Shown in pieces: positions 1-7,204 of a DNA stretch of 24,607 bases (the stretch's first letter is position 1; the number at the start of each line of letters is the position of its first letter). The notes under the pieces were generated by a model. The model saw only the letters and a program-made list of their open reading frames with translations. It was not told where the DNA came from and ran no database searches. Where the stretch lies: positions 1 through 24,607 of IMG/VR virus record IMGVR_UViG_3300048925_000613. One strand, given 5' to 3'. The translations under genes and the position numbers were made by a program. The stretch is from a virus.

Positions 1-420
1 CACCATGCTGACCACCGAGGTGTTGCTGACCTGCATGATGAACTTCGCGATCAGCTCACTGGTGGTGTTCTCGCTAGCCAGGGGCTTGTAGAAGTCAGGG
101 TGGTTACACAGCGCCAGCGTCTTGCCACCCGCACCAACCCCGCCGATCAGAGATAGCTCGCGGACGGTGAAACCGCCGACCGTCGCGGGCACTACCCCAC
201 GAATGACCAGCCAGTTCGGGTTGTCTGCGTCCACGGAGATGTCGCTGATGGGAACCCGGTGGACCTCTCGCACCAGAGTCTTCTGGGTCTCGGTCGGGGT
301 AACGAAAGCCCCGCCACCGTCGCCGATGGCCATGTGCGTAATGGGTACAACTACCCCGGCCGCCTGGGCATTGACGAACTCGGCAATGCCCACCGGGGTC
401 AGAATTGAGTAGTAGTTCAT
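1..420 (-). CDS. Phage tail-collar fibre protein, N-terminal part (cut by window edge)
   Basis: The start of a tail fibre gene, read leftward off the window; 140 codons are visible and no stop is reached. The ATG at 420-418 overlaps the stop of the gpI gene by four bases (ATGA), so the two are translationally coupled. The visible part, beginning MNYYSILTPVGIAEF and containing HMAIGDGGGAFVTP and the later segment GFTVRELSLIGG, matches the conserved N-terminal domain of tail-collar fibre proteins (DUF3751 type). That domain attaches the P2 gpH-like side fibre to the baseplate. The receptor-binding C-terminus lies outside the window, so host specificity cannot be judged. Its position after V-W-J-I is exactly that of P2 gene H. 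Confidence 0.85.
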   Translation of the reverse strand, partial: MNYYSILTPVGIAEFVNAQAAGVVVPITHMAIGDGGGAFVTPTETQKTLVREVHRVPISDISVDADNPNWLVIRGVVPATVGGFTVRELSLIGGVGAGGKTLALCNHPDFYKPLASENTTSELIAKFIMQVSNTSVVSMV

Positions 421-1040
421 GAAGTCCTCGGATAGACAGTGGTTTCGGTGTAGGAGTACCCGCCAATGCCCACGCGCAGCGGCAGCGGTGCGGTGTTCAG
501 CTCTTTCGCCTGGTACGGATAAACCGTACTGATCAGCCCGCTAAAACAGACCGCCCCCGTGTACACGGTGCCCTTAACCGCGCTCGCCACGTTGAGCTTG
601 CGTAGGTGGCTGCGTTCGGCCTTGTAAGCGCCGATCAGCCGCTCCAGCTGGGTGAACAGCCCGGCGCTCAACGGACGCTCGACAATCGTTACCTCAACGT
701 CGAACTCAGCCCAGTGCGCCCCTGCAGGCCGCTCATTGAGCTGCACCTGCTCGATACCCAGCGCTTGAAGCGCCTGTTTGATCGCCCAGGGGGTGCCGCG
801 CTTCTTGTGCCAGGTGATCGCATTGCGGATCAGCTCGCGCCGCTGGCCATCGGTAATCGCCATTTCCCAGAAGTCGACGGAAAGCATCCATGCCAGGTAG
901 GGCAAAAAGGCCGGAGGGCATTCGTCGACGTCGTACAGCGTGCGGATGATGTCGGGGTCCAACTCACGAAACGCCGCCGAATCGAGCACGGCGGCTTCCA
1001 GGGTGGTCCGATTCTTGGGCAGGAGCCCCGAGCTACTCAT
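417..1040 (-). CDS. I: Phage tail protein I (baseplate wedge component, P2 gpI family)
   Basis: A 207-aa protein of the P2 gpI family, a structural part of the contractile-tail baseplate. Visible family features are the N-terminal LLPKNRTTLEAAVLDS and the segment CPPAFLPYLAWMLSVDFW, which is typical of gpI proteins, followed by KRGTPWAIKQALQALG. The frame is open upstream to 1058, but the ATG at 1040 gives the product usual for this family (starting MSSSGLLPKN). It overlaps the end of gpJ by eight bases, fitting the coupled arrangement of this operon. P2 gpI is 176 aa, so this is somewhat longer. The downstream neighbour is the tail fibre gene. Confidence 0.88.
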   Translation of the reverse strand: MSSSGLLPKNRTTLEAAVLDSAAFRELDPDIIRTLYDVDECPPAFLPYLAWMLSVDFWEMAITDGQRRELIRNAITWHKKRGTPWAIKQALQALGIEQVQLNERPAGAHWAEFDVEVTIVERPLSAGLFTQLERLIGAYKAERSHLRKLNVASAVKGTVYTGAVCFSGLISTVYPYQAKELNTAPLPLRVGIGGYSYTETTVYPRTS

Positions 1041-1878
1041 AGTCCACCACCGGATCAATCTGAATGCCGGTGCAATACGGCGCCCCCTGGATATCCGCAG
1101 GAATGTCAGCGGCCGGGCTTATCAGCTCGACGTCACTGACACCGGCAACCCCCAGCGCCGCGATGACCATATTCCGTTTGATCGGCAAGTTGAGACGCCG
1201 CTGAGCCGTGGCATAAGCCTGCGCCGCCTGCTCTGCCGCCTGCACCACAGGCTCCGTCGCAGCCCCACTGGGAAAATGCAAACGCGCAACCAGATCCCAC
1301 ATCACCACCTGCGCCGGTTCAACAAGTACGGTGTCGCTCAGCGGCCGTATGTCCTCAGCGTTAAGCTGCTCGCGCAACGCCTTCAGAACATCTTCCCCCG
1401 GCACGCCCTGACTGGATCGGCTCAGCACCGTGACACGCACAAGCCCGGGCTCCGGCGAGTCAACCCGGGCGTCGAGCACATCGTCGTGGGCACTCAGCGC
1501 GTGGTAGCGGTATGCGTTGCCAGGACCGGCTGTACTGAAGCCATAGGGCGCCAGCCGTCCGCGCTCCCTGAAAGCATCGTTGGACTCCTGATCAAGCCGC
1601 TCAGCCCCAACCAGCGCCAAGACGTGATCAAGGTCAGCTCCGCGAGCCGAGGCCAGCAGCACAGCGCGGGCCGCAGCATTGATACGGGCACGCAGGGTAA
1701 TTTTCTCGTAAGCCACGTCCTGCAGGAGCTTCATCACCGGGTCCGACTGAAGAAGAGCCGTCCAGTCGTCCCCCATCAGCTCCCGATACCGTTCCAGCAC
1801 CGCAGCAAACTCGGCCTCGTATTCAACGGTTTCGATCACGTCCGGGACGGGGAGCTTTGATAGATCGAGTTGATTCAT
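1033..1878 (-). CDS. J: Baseplate assembly protein J (P2 gpJ family)
   Basis: A 281-aa baseplate wedge protein of the gpJ family (P2 gpJ is 302 aa). It begins MNQLDLSKLPVPDVIE and carries the family-typical stretch LLQDVAYEKITLRARINAA at roughly residues 51-70, followed by an alanine-rich helix. In contractile tails gpJ and gpI join gpW to form the wedge that surrounds the spike complex. The start ATG overlaps the stop of the gpW gene (ATGA at 1878-1875). No frameshift or missing part is seen. Confidence 0.9.
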   Translation of the reverse strand: MNQLDLSKLPVPDVIETVEYEAEFAAVLERYRELMGDDWTALLQSDPVMKLLQDVAYEKITLRARINAAARAVLLASARGADLDHVLALVGAERLDQESNDAFRERGRLAPYGFSTAGPGNAYRYHALSAHDDVLDARVDSPEPGLVRVTVLSRSSQGVPGEDVLKALREQLNAEDIRPLSDTVLVEPAQVVMWDLVARLHFPSGAATEPVVQAAEQAAQAYATAQRRLNLPIKRNMVIAALGVAGVSDVELISPAADIPADIQGAPYCTGIQIDPVVDYE

Positions 1879-2201
1879 GCTGTCACCTCAATCACCGCTG
1901 AGTCGCCCAGGTATTCGCCAGTCAGGTTCATGCTGATCTTGCCGTCCAGGACGGAGGTGACCTTGACCTGCTCCAGCTTGATGCGGGGCTCCCAGCGCCC
2001 CAGCGCCCGGGCCACTTCGGCCTGCACCGAGCTTTTCCAACCCTCGGTGGCTGGCATGTCGACAAAGCGCCAGAGGCTCGAACCGTAGTCAGGCAACATC
2101 CGACGCTCACCGAGGCGTGTGGTGAGGATGTCTTCGATGGACTGCCGGAGGTGATCGATCCCCGCGAGGGGCTTGCCCGATCGGCGATCCATTCCGATCA
2201 T
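1875..2201 (-). CDS. W: Baseplate wedge protein W (GPW/gp25 family)
   Basis: A 108-aa protein of the GPW/gp25 family, the baseplate wedge subunit from which sheath polymerisation is initiated (by analogy with T4 gp25). P2 gpW is 115 aa. The start MIGMDRRSGKPLAG and the segment ILTTRLGERRMLPDYGS, with its arginine pair and YGS, are hallmark family residues. The start at 2201 is preferred over the in-frame ATG at 2192 because MIGMDR is the conserved N-terminus of relatives and a G-rich site (GGTGGG) sits at proper spacing. It is flanked by the 80-aa small protein upstream and gpJ downstream. Confidence 0.9.
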   Translation of the reverse strand: MIGMDRRSGKPLAGIDHLRQSIEDILTTRLGERRMLPDYGSSLWRFVDMPATEGWKSSVQAEVARALGRWEPRIKLEQVKVTSVLDGKISMNLTGEYLGDSAVIEVTA

Positions 2202-2203
2202 GG

Positions 2204-2446
2204 TCAGCCCACCGTGAGTTCGAGATCTGGATGGTCGCTGAGAAACTTGAACTGATCGTCGCCCAGGGCCGCCACCTTCCCCTGGCGCACATCAAGGCCG
2301 CGACCATCCGGCATGATCAAAGTGCGTGACGTATAGGCCCTGTCGCGAAACACGCGCATTGGCTGAACCGGGGCCACCACGGGCTGAGCTGGTTCAACCT
2401 GTTCAAGGGCGGCAACACCGCCCGCCTTCTCAATCTTGGAAGTCAT
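2204..2446 (-). CDS. Small phage protein of unknown function between gpV and gpW
   Basis: An 80-aa protein starting MTSKIEKAGG. An in-frame ATG at 2452 is also available, but GGAG is only two bases from it and seven from the ATG at 2446, so 2446 is preferred. The first half is rich in alanine, valine, proline and glutamine and looks flexible. The second half (VRQGKVAALGDDQFKFLSD) looks like a small folded domain. I do not recognise a named family with certainty. Small proteins at this place between V and W occur in P2-like baseplate modules of Pseudomonas prophages, so a structural or tail-assembly role is inferred from context only. It ends two bases before the gpW start and is preceded by an intrinsic terminator. 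Confidence 0.7.
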   Translation of the reverse strand: MTSKIEKAGGVAALEQVEPAQPVVAPVQPMRVFRDRAYTSRTLIMPDGRGLDVRQGKVAALGDDQFKFLSDHPDLELTVG

Positions 2447-2463
2447 CAACATTCTCCAGGCGT

Positions 2464-2484
2464 AAAAAAACCCGCATGTGCGGG
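2464..2484 (-). terminator. Intrinsic terminator inside the tail operon
   Basis: On the minus strand a short hairpin with stem CCCGC/GCGGG (four-base loop) is followed directly by seven T residues. It lies between the stop of gpV (2509) and the small gene at 2446. Because it sits within an otherwise continuous late operon, it either tunes the ratio of spike to wedge transcripts or is read through by an antiterminated polymerase. Confidence 0.65.
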
Positions 2485-2508
2485 CTGCTGATAGTTCGGC
2501 TTATGGCG

Positions 2509-3075
2509 TCAGTGCGAGTGATGATTGCTGTTGCCGCCAGCGTCCATAATGGTGGCGTCACCGATCACCGCACCGGTAACGTGAAGCGGCCCATCAATTT
2601 CCGTGGGGCCAACCAATTTGATCGCCGGTGCCTGCAGGGTGATCCCCGCGTCTGCGACGGTCACCGTGGACCCGGCAACCTTTATGGTGACGGTTCCGGT
2701 CGGCAGGGTGATGTCGTAGGTTTTGGCTTTCCAGTCGTAGACGATTCGGCCACCGTCATCAAACTCCCACACCTCTACGTGATCGCGGTCATCAGGCGCA
2801 GTCCCTGCATCACTGAACAGGCCAGGGACAAAGGTACCGGCGCCAGGCACGCCGCTGGGGTTGAACAACGTCCCGCCCTCCCCCACGCTGGGCTCCCGCC
2901 AGTGTCGAGCCTTGCCAGCGGCCTGGCTATGCCACTTGACCCACGGCGAGACCCAACCGTCACGGCCTTCCATGCGGACCCGCCCAGCACCATCGGCGGC
3001 AACGACTTTGCCGGGCATCACCATCGCCGCGATCATTCGGTCATGCTCACCGCTGACGGCCGCTGATTTGCTCAC
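2509..3075 (-). CDS. V: Baseplate central spike protein V (P2 gpV family)
   Basis: A 188-aa spike protein that punctures the cell envelope. An N-terminal OB-like region (about residues 14-100, including WVSPWVKWHSQAAGKARHW and PSVGEGG) is followed by a repetitive beta-rich part (TLPTGTVTIKVAGSTVTV, then alternating short strands). This fits the triple-stranded beta-helix of P2 gpV (211 aa). The C-terminus ends NHHSH; an HxH motif in gpV-type spikes binds iron at the needle tip, and this protein keeps it. The start is GTG at 3075, overlapping the stop of the upstream gene (GTGA). Upstream is a tail-completion-like gene; downstream are a terminator and then the wedge genes. Confidence 0.87.
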   Translation of the reverse strand: MSKSAAVSGEHDRMIAAMVMPGKVVAADGAGRVRMEGRDGWVSPWVKWHSQAAGKARHWREPSVGEGGTLFNPSGVPGAGTFVPGLFSDAGTAPDDRDHVEVWEFDDGGRIVYDWKAKTYDITLPTGTVTIKVAGSTVTVADAGITLQAPAIKLVGPTEIDGPLHVTGAVIGDATIMDAGGNSNHHSH

Positions 3076-3587
3076 GGGAACAGCCCCGACAGATCAAGCG
3101 CCTCTTCGGTGACACCCAGTTGCAGGGTGGCGGGAGGGTTGTCCGGCCAAGGCCATTCTTCCTCACCGAGTTTGACGGGCTGGGTCCACTCCACGACCCA
3201 GACGATGTAGCCGTCCAGCTCAGGCTTGGTCCAGTCCTGGGCAGCCTGCACCAGCTCGGCCGCGTCCACACCATTGAGTCGCCAATACTGACTGCGCAGC
3301 AACACCGCCAGCTGCGAGGCGATATGGCAGGCTTGCTTCTCAGGTTCTTCCTGTTCAGCACCGACCACCACTCGGGCCTCGAAACGAGCGACCAAGGCCG
3401 TGCGCCCAGTGCCGTCATCAGTACCTGGCTCAAACTCTGGCATTTCCAGCAGCACCGCTGGCAATGGGATACTCGGCGCGCCCTCTGGCCAGAACGTCAC
3501 AAACGCCAAGCCAGGTACTCTTTCGCTGATGACGCGCTCGATGGTGGTGTACAACTCACTCAATTGAAGTGATTCAGGCTCATCCAC
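3072..3587 (-). CDS. Phage protein, probable tail completion/terminator (unassigned family)
   Basis: A 171-aa protein starting with GTG at 3587. No in-frame ATG follows until well inside the protein, and AGGAG is eight bases upstream. It overlaps the Z-like gene by eight bases and the gpV gene by four. The sequence is acidic with alternating strands (VTFWPEGAPSIPLPAVLLEM, ARFEARVVVGAEQ, YIVWVVEWTQPV), a pattern compatible with a small tail-terminator fold. Lambda places the tail terminator U right after Z, the same position as this gene, and P2 has completion proteins R and S. The function is inferred from position and size; I do not recognise a specific domain. Confidence 0.65.
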   Translation of the reverse strand: MDEPESLQLSELYTTIERVISERVPGLAFVTFWPEGAPSIPLPAVLLEMPEFEPGTDDGTGRTALVARFEARVVVGAEQEEPEKQACHIASQLAVLLRSQYWRLNGVDAAELVQAAQDWTKPELDGYIVWVVEWTQPVKLGEEEWPWPDNPPATLQLGVTEEALDLSGLFP

Positions 3588-4242
3588 GGCCCTTGCTCCT
3601 GTATTTGTGCAGCTCGTAGTTCAGCTCTTGTTTGAGCAGCTCTACAAAGCGCGCCTCTGCTTGTTGGGTCCAGGCTCGAAACAACGGCAGAACGTCGTCC
3701 AGCTGAATCATGGCCTTGGCCAGGGGGAAGCGGTCGCCATGCTCTGCAATCCACCCAGAGCTGGGGCCAGCGGCACCCGACACATCGCTGGCCGGGTAAT
3801 CGTCAGCCGAGAAGTGCTTGCTGGCCGTTCGAATCCAGATGTCCGGTGAGCCGCCATAGACCTTCTTGAAGAAGGCGCCCTGGTAACGCCGCCGACCAAC
3901 CGACACGCCTACGCGCGTCTGCCGCGCCCGGCCAGTGCGGGATGCCTCCAGCGGATTGAGACCAAACCAGAGCTTGCCGCTGATCGCACCGCCTCTGACC
4001 AGGTAGGTCCGCAGTCGCTGTCGGACCGCCTTCATGGCGATGCCTTCCTTCTGGCCCACTGCCCGGGCGATGTGCGTGCGTAACCAGCCCAGCGTCTTGT
4101 TGATGGCTCGACGCTGGGCATTGGCCGCTGCCTTGGGCACGGCCGACGCGAACGCGGAGAACGCTCGCAGGTCGGCAGGGGTCGCCTGAATGGTGATCTC
4201 GCCGGTAGAGGCCGAGGTCCGATAGTGAGTGCCCACGCTCAT
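3580..4242 (-). CDS. Z: Minor tail protein Z-like (lambda gpZ family)
   Basis: A 220-aa basic protein resembling lambda gpZ (192 aa), needed in lambda to give a functional tail tip and positioned DNA end. Visible family-like features are the arginine-rich N-terminal region with AINKTLGWLRTHIARAVG, the glycine-rich central segment, and GRRRYQGAFFKKVYGGSPDIW near the middle. The C-terminal helix is long and charged and ends in basic residues. It starts at ATG 4242, which overlaps the stop of the FII-like gene (ATGA). Its place between FII-like and U-like genes agrees with lambda gene order. Assignment rests on both sequence pattern and synteny. Confidence 0.75.
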   Translation of the reverse strand: MSVGTHYRTSASTGEITIQATPADLRAFSAFASAVPKAAANAQRRAINKTLGWLRTHIARAVGQKEGIAMKAVRQRLRTYLVRGGAISGKLWFGLNPLEASRTGRARQTRVGVSVGRRRYQGAFFKKVYGGSPDIWIRTASKHFSADDYPASDVSGAAGPSSGWIAEHGDRFPLAKAMIQLDDVLPLFRAWTQQAEARFVELLKQELNYELHKYRSKGRG

Positions 4243-4553
4243 GCCTTGATCCTCAGTATCAGATTCACCCAGCCGGTGCCGTCGGGTTCAGGCTTGACGA
4301 TGGTGTAGGTTCCACCGCCATCAGCAGGCGGCAGGTCAATCACCAAGGTCTGGTTGGCCACAACACCCTCAGCTTGCGCGGCTAACAGCCCGAACACGGG
4401 CTCACGCACGCCGGTGCTGGTGCGGCCGAACTTGGCTTGCACCCACGGCGCCGAGAAAAACCCCTGTACAGGCCGACCCTCAACCAATGCTTCGTCAGAG
4501 AGCGCGCTCAGCAACTGCTCATCCATTGCCGCCACTTGGTCACGAAAGCCCAT
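4239..4553 (-). CDS. Head-tail joining protein (lambda gpFII-like)
   Basis: A 104-aa protein in the lambda FII position, directly after the major capsid gene. FII (117 aa) binds the filled head connector and provides the tail-docking surface. The C-terminal half (VFGLLAAQAEGVVANQTLV, then GGTYTIVKPEPDGTGWVNLIL) shows the beta-strand-rich, glycine-spaced pattern of small connector proteins that end with a functional-unit check such as VNLILR. No FI counterpart is present between it and the capsid gene. It starts at ATG 4553 and couples by ATGA to the Z-like gene. Confidence 0.7.
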   Translation of the reverse strand: MGFRDQVAAMDEQLLSALSDEALVEGRPVQGFFSAPWVQAKFGRTSTGVREPVFGLLAAQAEGVVANQTLVIDLPPADGGGTYTIVKPEPDGTGWVNLILRIKA

Positions 4554-4568
4554 GGTGTCACCCCGCGA

Positions 4569-5600
4569 TCAAACGACGGTGGCGAACAGGAAGGCGTCGG
4601 GCTCCAGCATGCCGGACAAAACTGCGCTCTGAAGCTTCAGCCAGCGCACGCTAGGCTCCTGAGTGACCCAGCTTTTCGGGAAGCGCGCCGCCTCGACCAG
4701 ACCGCTCTCGATGGCTTCCAGATCCTGGATCGCGGCATAGAGCATGGCGTTGCGGGTGTTGGTTGCGCCGAGAATCAAACCACCTGCCGGAACGATGGGT
4801 TTAGGCGTGCCGTCTTCGTCGATGACCCACTCGTCATAGCCGTAGAGATCCAGGCCAGGATCGTTCAAGTAGCCCAGGTAGGTCACGCCGTCAGGCAGCT
4901 CTTCAGGCTTGATCATGCCCATGTCGACCCGGCGGTTGTTCAGCTTCTTCAGCACCGCGTCGTTGTTCAGGAAGGCGTCCAGCGCATCACCGCCCAGCAC
5001 ACCCACGTTAGCGGTACGGCCGGAGTCCTGGGCGATCTTACGACGCCACTTGCGCATATGAGCAATCGGGTCCGAGTTCGCTGCATTCCAACGTTCACCG
5101 GCGGCCAGCTGGACCTTGTGGTCGGCTTCCATGAGAAAGTCGATGGTGTCATCAATGCCTTCACCGATCACGCGCACCTGGCCAGTGGTGAGCGCCATCG
5201 CGCACATCCACTCTTCACGACGGGTGATTTGCTCGTCCAGATCACGCAGATCCTTGCCCAGTTGCTCACCAGCACGATCCAGCGGCGAACGAGCAGAAAA
5301 CGGGGTGTCACCTGCAGCACGCTTGAACAGCAGTTCAGCGTTGGTTTCACGCTTGGGCTGGATGTAGGGCGGTTTGTAGGTGTTGGAGGTGTAGCCATCA
5401 CGCTGCGAGACACTGCCCGGCAGGCGTGGGCTGACGAAAGGCGCCATGGTGCGCTGGCCTTTGACGATGTCAATGCTGACCGTCTGGGTACCGAAGGTCT
5501 CAGGCACCTGGCCATTGAAAAAGGTATCCATGAGGAAGCGACGCGGCGTCGTCATCTGCTCGACAGCTTCCAGCATGGTGAGGGTATCGAAAATGTCCAT
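4569..5600 (-). CDS. E: Major capsid protein (lambda gpE family)
   Basis: A 343-aa major head protein, nearly the length of lambda gpE (341 aa). It begins MDIFDTLTMLEAVEQ and has the family hallmarks TPRRFLMDTFF, RTMAPFVSPRLPG and the later GGLILGATNTRNAMLYAAIQD with the C-terminal AARFPKSWVTQEPSVRWLKLQSAVL. It forms the icosahedral shell after scaffold-guided assembly. The frame stays open upstream to 5657, but the ATG at 5600 has GGAG six bases away and gives the family N-terminus. It lies 13 bases after the decoration-protein gene, which would stabilise the expanded capsid. Confidence 0.95.
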   Translation of the reverse strand: MDIFDTLTMLEAVEQMTTPRRFLMDTFFNGQVPETFGTQTVSIDIVKGQRTMAPFVSPRLPGSVSQRDGYTSNTYKPPYIQPKRETNAELLFKRAAGDTPFSARSPLDRAGEQLGKDLRDLDEQITRREEWMCAMALTTGQVRVIGEGIDDTIDFLMEADHKVQLAAGERWNAANSDPIAHMRKWRRKIAQDSGRTANVGVLGGDALDAFLNNDAVLKKLNNRRVDMGMIKPEELPDGVTYLGYLNDPGLDLYGYDEWVIDEDGTPKPIVPAGGLILGATNTRNAMLYAAIQDLEAIESGLVEAARFPKSWVTQEPSVRWLKLQSAVLSGMLEPDAFLFATVV

Positions 5601-5613
5601 CAGGTACTCCGGG

Positions 5614-5964
5614 TCAACGAATGAAAATGCTGAAGACGCGCAGGGTGGCCTTGGCATCTGCCAAGGTGTGCCCTTCGCCCAATGTCAGGCCGCTGCCCAG
5701 CACCTGGCCGGTCAAGCGAATGGGCGCCGACAGCGCACCCTCGGTGGTGTCGACGTCCTGATCGAGGATGGCCGACGGATGCTGAGAACCGTCCTCAGCG
5801 TCGGCAATGCTCAGCACGTATTCCTTCGAGGCAGTGATCTGCCCCAAGACAGAGCCGCGCTTCAGGACGTGGCCGGATGAGATAACAGCGGCTTCCAGCA
5901 CCACGGGAAAATCACCAGCGTCCAGATCGGCATAGCGCAAGGTTTGGCGAACGGGGTTAGTCAT
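5614..5964 (-). CDS. D: Head decoration protein (lambda gpD family)
   Basis: A 116-aa protein of the lambda gpD family (110 aa), which binds the threefold axes of the expanded capsid and cements it against internal DNA pressure. Features are the N-terminal disordered stretch, AAVISSGHVLKRGSVLGQIT, the motif SAILDQDVDTTEG, which matches the conserved A-L-x-x-D-V-D region of the family, and the hydrophobic C-terminus LRVFSIFIR. A strong ribosome site (AGGAGG) is four bases before ATG 5964. It sits between the protease/scaffold gene and the capsid gene as in lambda. Confidence 0.93.
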   Translation of the reverse strand: MTNPVRQTLRYADLDAGDFPVVLEAAVISSGHVLKRGSVLGQITASKEYVLSIADAEDGSQHPSAILDQDVDTTEGALSAPIRLTGQVLGSGLTLGEGHTLADAKATLRVFSIFIR

Positions 5965-5975
5965 GAAACCTCCTG

Positions 5976-6371
5976 TTAACGGCGCGAGGCGCCAGCGACG
6001 ATGGCGTTGACTGCTGCCTTACGCTCACCGGTTTGAGGGTCGCTGCCGTCGGGTGCGGCAGTACCGCTCGCGCCCTGAGCATCGTTTTTGATGGAAAGCA
6101 GCGAAATGCCGCGATCAGAAGCGGCCTTGAACAGATGCAAGGCCGTGGCTTCAACCGAGGTGCCGCCATCAATAGCCGCCGCAATCTCGGTCTCAAAGCC
6201 TTTGCTGGCCAGCGCGTTGATGCCCTTGATGCGCTCGCGCTCGGCACCGGCCGCCTCGGTACGAATCGCCGACAGATCAGGCTGCTGAGCCTGGGCGATT
6301 TCGATGGTGGCAGGATCGGTACCGGCAGCCACTGCCGCACGCAGCTCTGCCGTAGTCGTTACGGTGGTCAT
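5976..6371 (-). CDS. Nested scaffold protein (Nu3-like), in-frame internal start within C
   Basis: An in-frame ATG at 6371-6369 inside the protease gene is preceded by AAGGA with eight-base spacing. It would give a separate 131-aa protein starting MTTVTTTAELRAAV. This covers the helical, charged C-terminal region only, without the protease domain, exactly as lambda Nu3 is translated from inside gene C. The position falls just after the protease domain boundary (residue 278 of 408). The ribosome site and domain boundary are seen; actual separate translation is inferred from the lambda precedent. Confidence 0.7.
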   Translation of the reverse strand: MTTVTTTAELRAAVAAGTDPATIEIAQAQQPDLSAIRTEAAGAERERIKGINALASKGFETEIAAAIDGGTSVEATALHLFKAASDRGISLLSIKNDAQGASGTAAPDGSDPQTGERKAAVNAIVAGASRR

Positions 6372-7202
6372 GGTGTTTTTCCTTGGGAGTGTGATGGCCG
6401 GTTTGGCCAGTTCGGTAATCAGTGATTCGAGCGAGCCCAGTCGATGGGCAAGGCCGGACTCCACGGCAGCGGCCCCGACGCGCAAGCCACCGAAGTCGCC
6501 CATTCCAGGGACCGCTTCGGCGTCGACGCCAAGATTGCGCGCCACCTTGGCCACGAAGACGTCAGCCATGGCGTCGATGGTTTCGCCTACCTTTGCCCGT
6601 CCCTCTTCGGTATTCATATCGGGGCGCTTGTTCGGGGCATTGCGGCTGACGATCTGGTAACGCTTGCGACCGCTGGCCGCTTCGTTCTCGACCACCGCCT
6701 CGACGACAACGCCGATGCTGCCAACCAGGGTGGTCTCATCGATGACGATCTCGCCCGCAGCCGATGCGATCCAGTACGCAGCGCTGGCCCCGGTCCCACC
6801 GATGTACGCCACGATCTTTTTACGATCACGACCGGCGTAGATCATCTCGGCCAGTTCATTAATGCCAGCCGCGACACCGCCCGGACTGTCGATATTGAGG
6901 ACAATGGCGCGGACCTTGGGATCGTCCAAAGCCTGCTGAATGTCGGTGGCCAACACCTGGGTACTGGTGGCTCCGCTGATTTCGGTGAACAGGTTGGCGT
7001 ATCGGAATACCGGGCCAATGACCGGCACCACCGCCACGCCGTTGCGCACCGTGACCCGGCGGGTATCATCCAACCGCTCGCCCCGGCGGGTCTCCAGCGC
7101 CATCGGATCGCCCATGCGATCCGCGATGGTCAGCAGGTTATCGAGGGCATCAGGCATCATCAGCCAGGGCTGCGCCGCAGCCAGCTCAAGTGCTCTTGCC
7201 AT
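5976..7202 (-). CDS. C: S49-family prohead protease with fused scaffold domain (lambda gpC-like)
   Basis: A 408-aa prohead protease. Residues about 40-265 form an S49 (SppA/ClpP-fold) peptidase: VLNIDSPGGV at 101-110, the nucleophile Ser140 in TGASAAYW, then VGSIGV at 160-165. Lys192 in RNAPNKRP is the best candidate for the second dyad residue, judged by position. From residue 278 on the sequence becomes alanine/glutamate-rich and helical, the C-terminal scaffold part equivalent to lambda Nu3. Lambda gpC is 439 aa. GAGGA lies six bases before the ATG at 7202, and the gene starts two bases after the portal gene. The protease would process scaffold and portal during head maturation. Confidence 0.92.
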   Translation of the reverse strand: MARALELAAAQPWLMMPDALDNLLTIADRMGDPMALETRRGERLDDTRRVTVRNGVAVVPVIGPVFRYANLFTEISGATSTQVLATDIQQALDDPKVRAIVLNIDSPGGVAAGINELAEMIYAGRDRKKIVAYIGGTGASAAYWIASAAGEIVIDETTLVGSIGVVVEAVVENEAASGRKRYQIVSRNAPNKRPDMNTEEGRAKVGETIDAMADVFVAKVARNLGVDAEAVPGMGDFGGLRVGAAAVESGLAHRLGSLESLITELAKPAITLPRKNTMTTVTTTAELRAAVAAGTDPATIEIAQAQQPDLSAIRTEAAGAERERIKGINALASKGFETEIAAAIDGGTSVEATALHLFKAASDRGISLLSIKNDAQGASGTAAPDGSDPQTGERKAAVNAIVAGASRR

Positions 7203-7204
7203 GT

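Noticed and set aside
4437-5624. Long plus-strand open frame opposite the capsid gene
   Set aside because: It is antisense to a clear major capsid gene, the product has no recognisable family, and long antisense frames are common in G/C-rich coding DNA.
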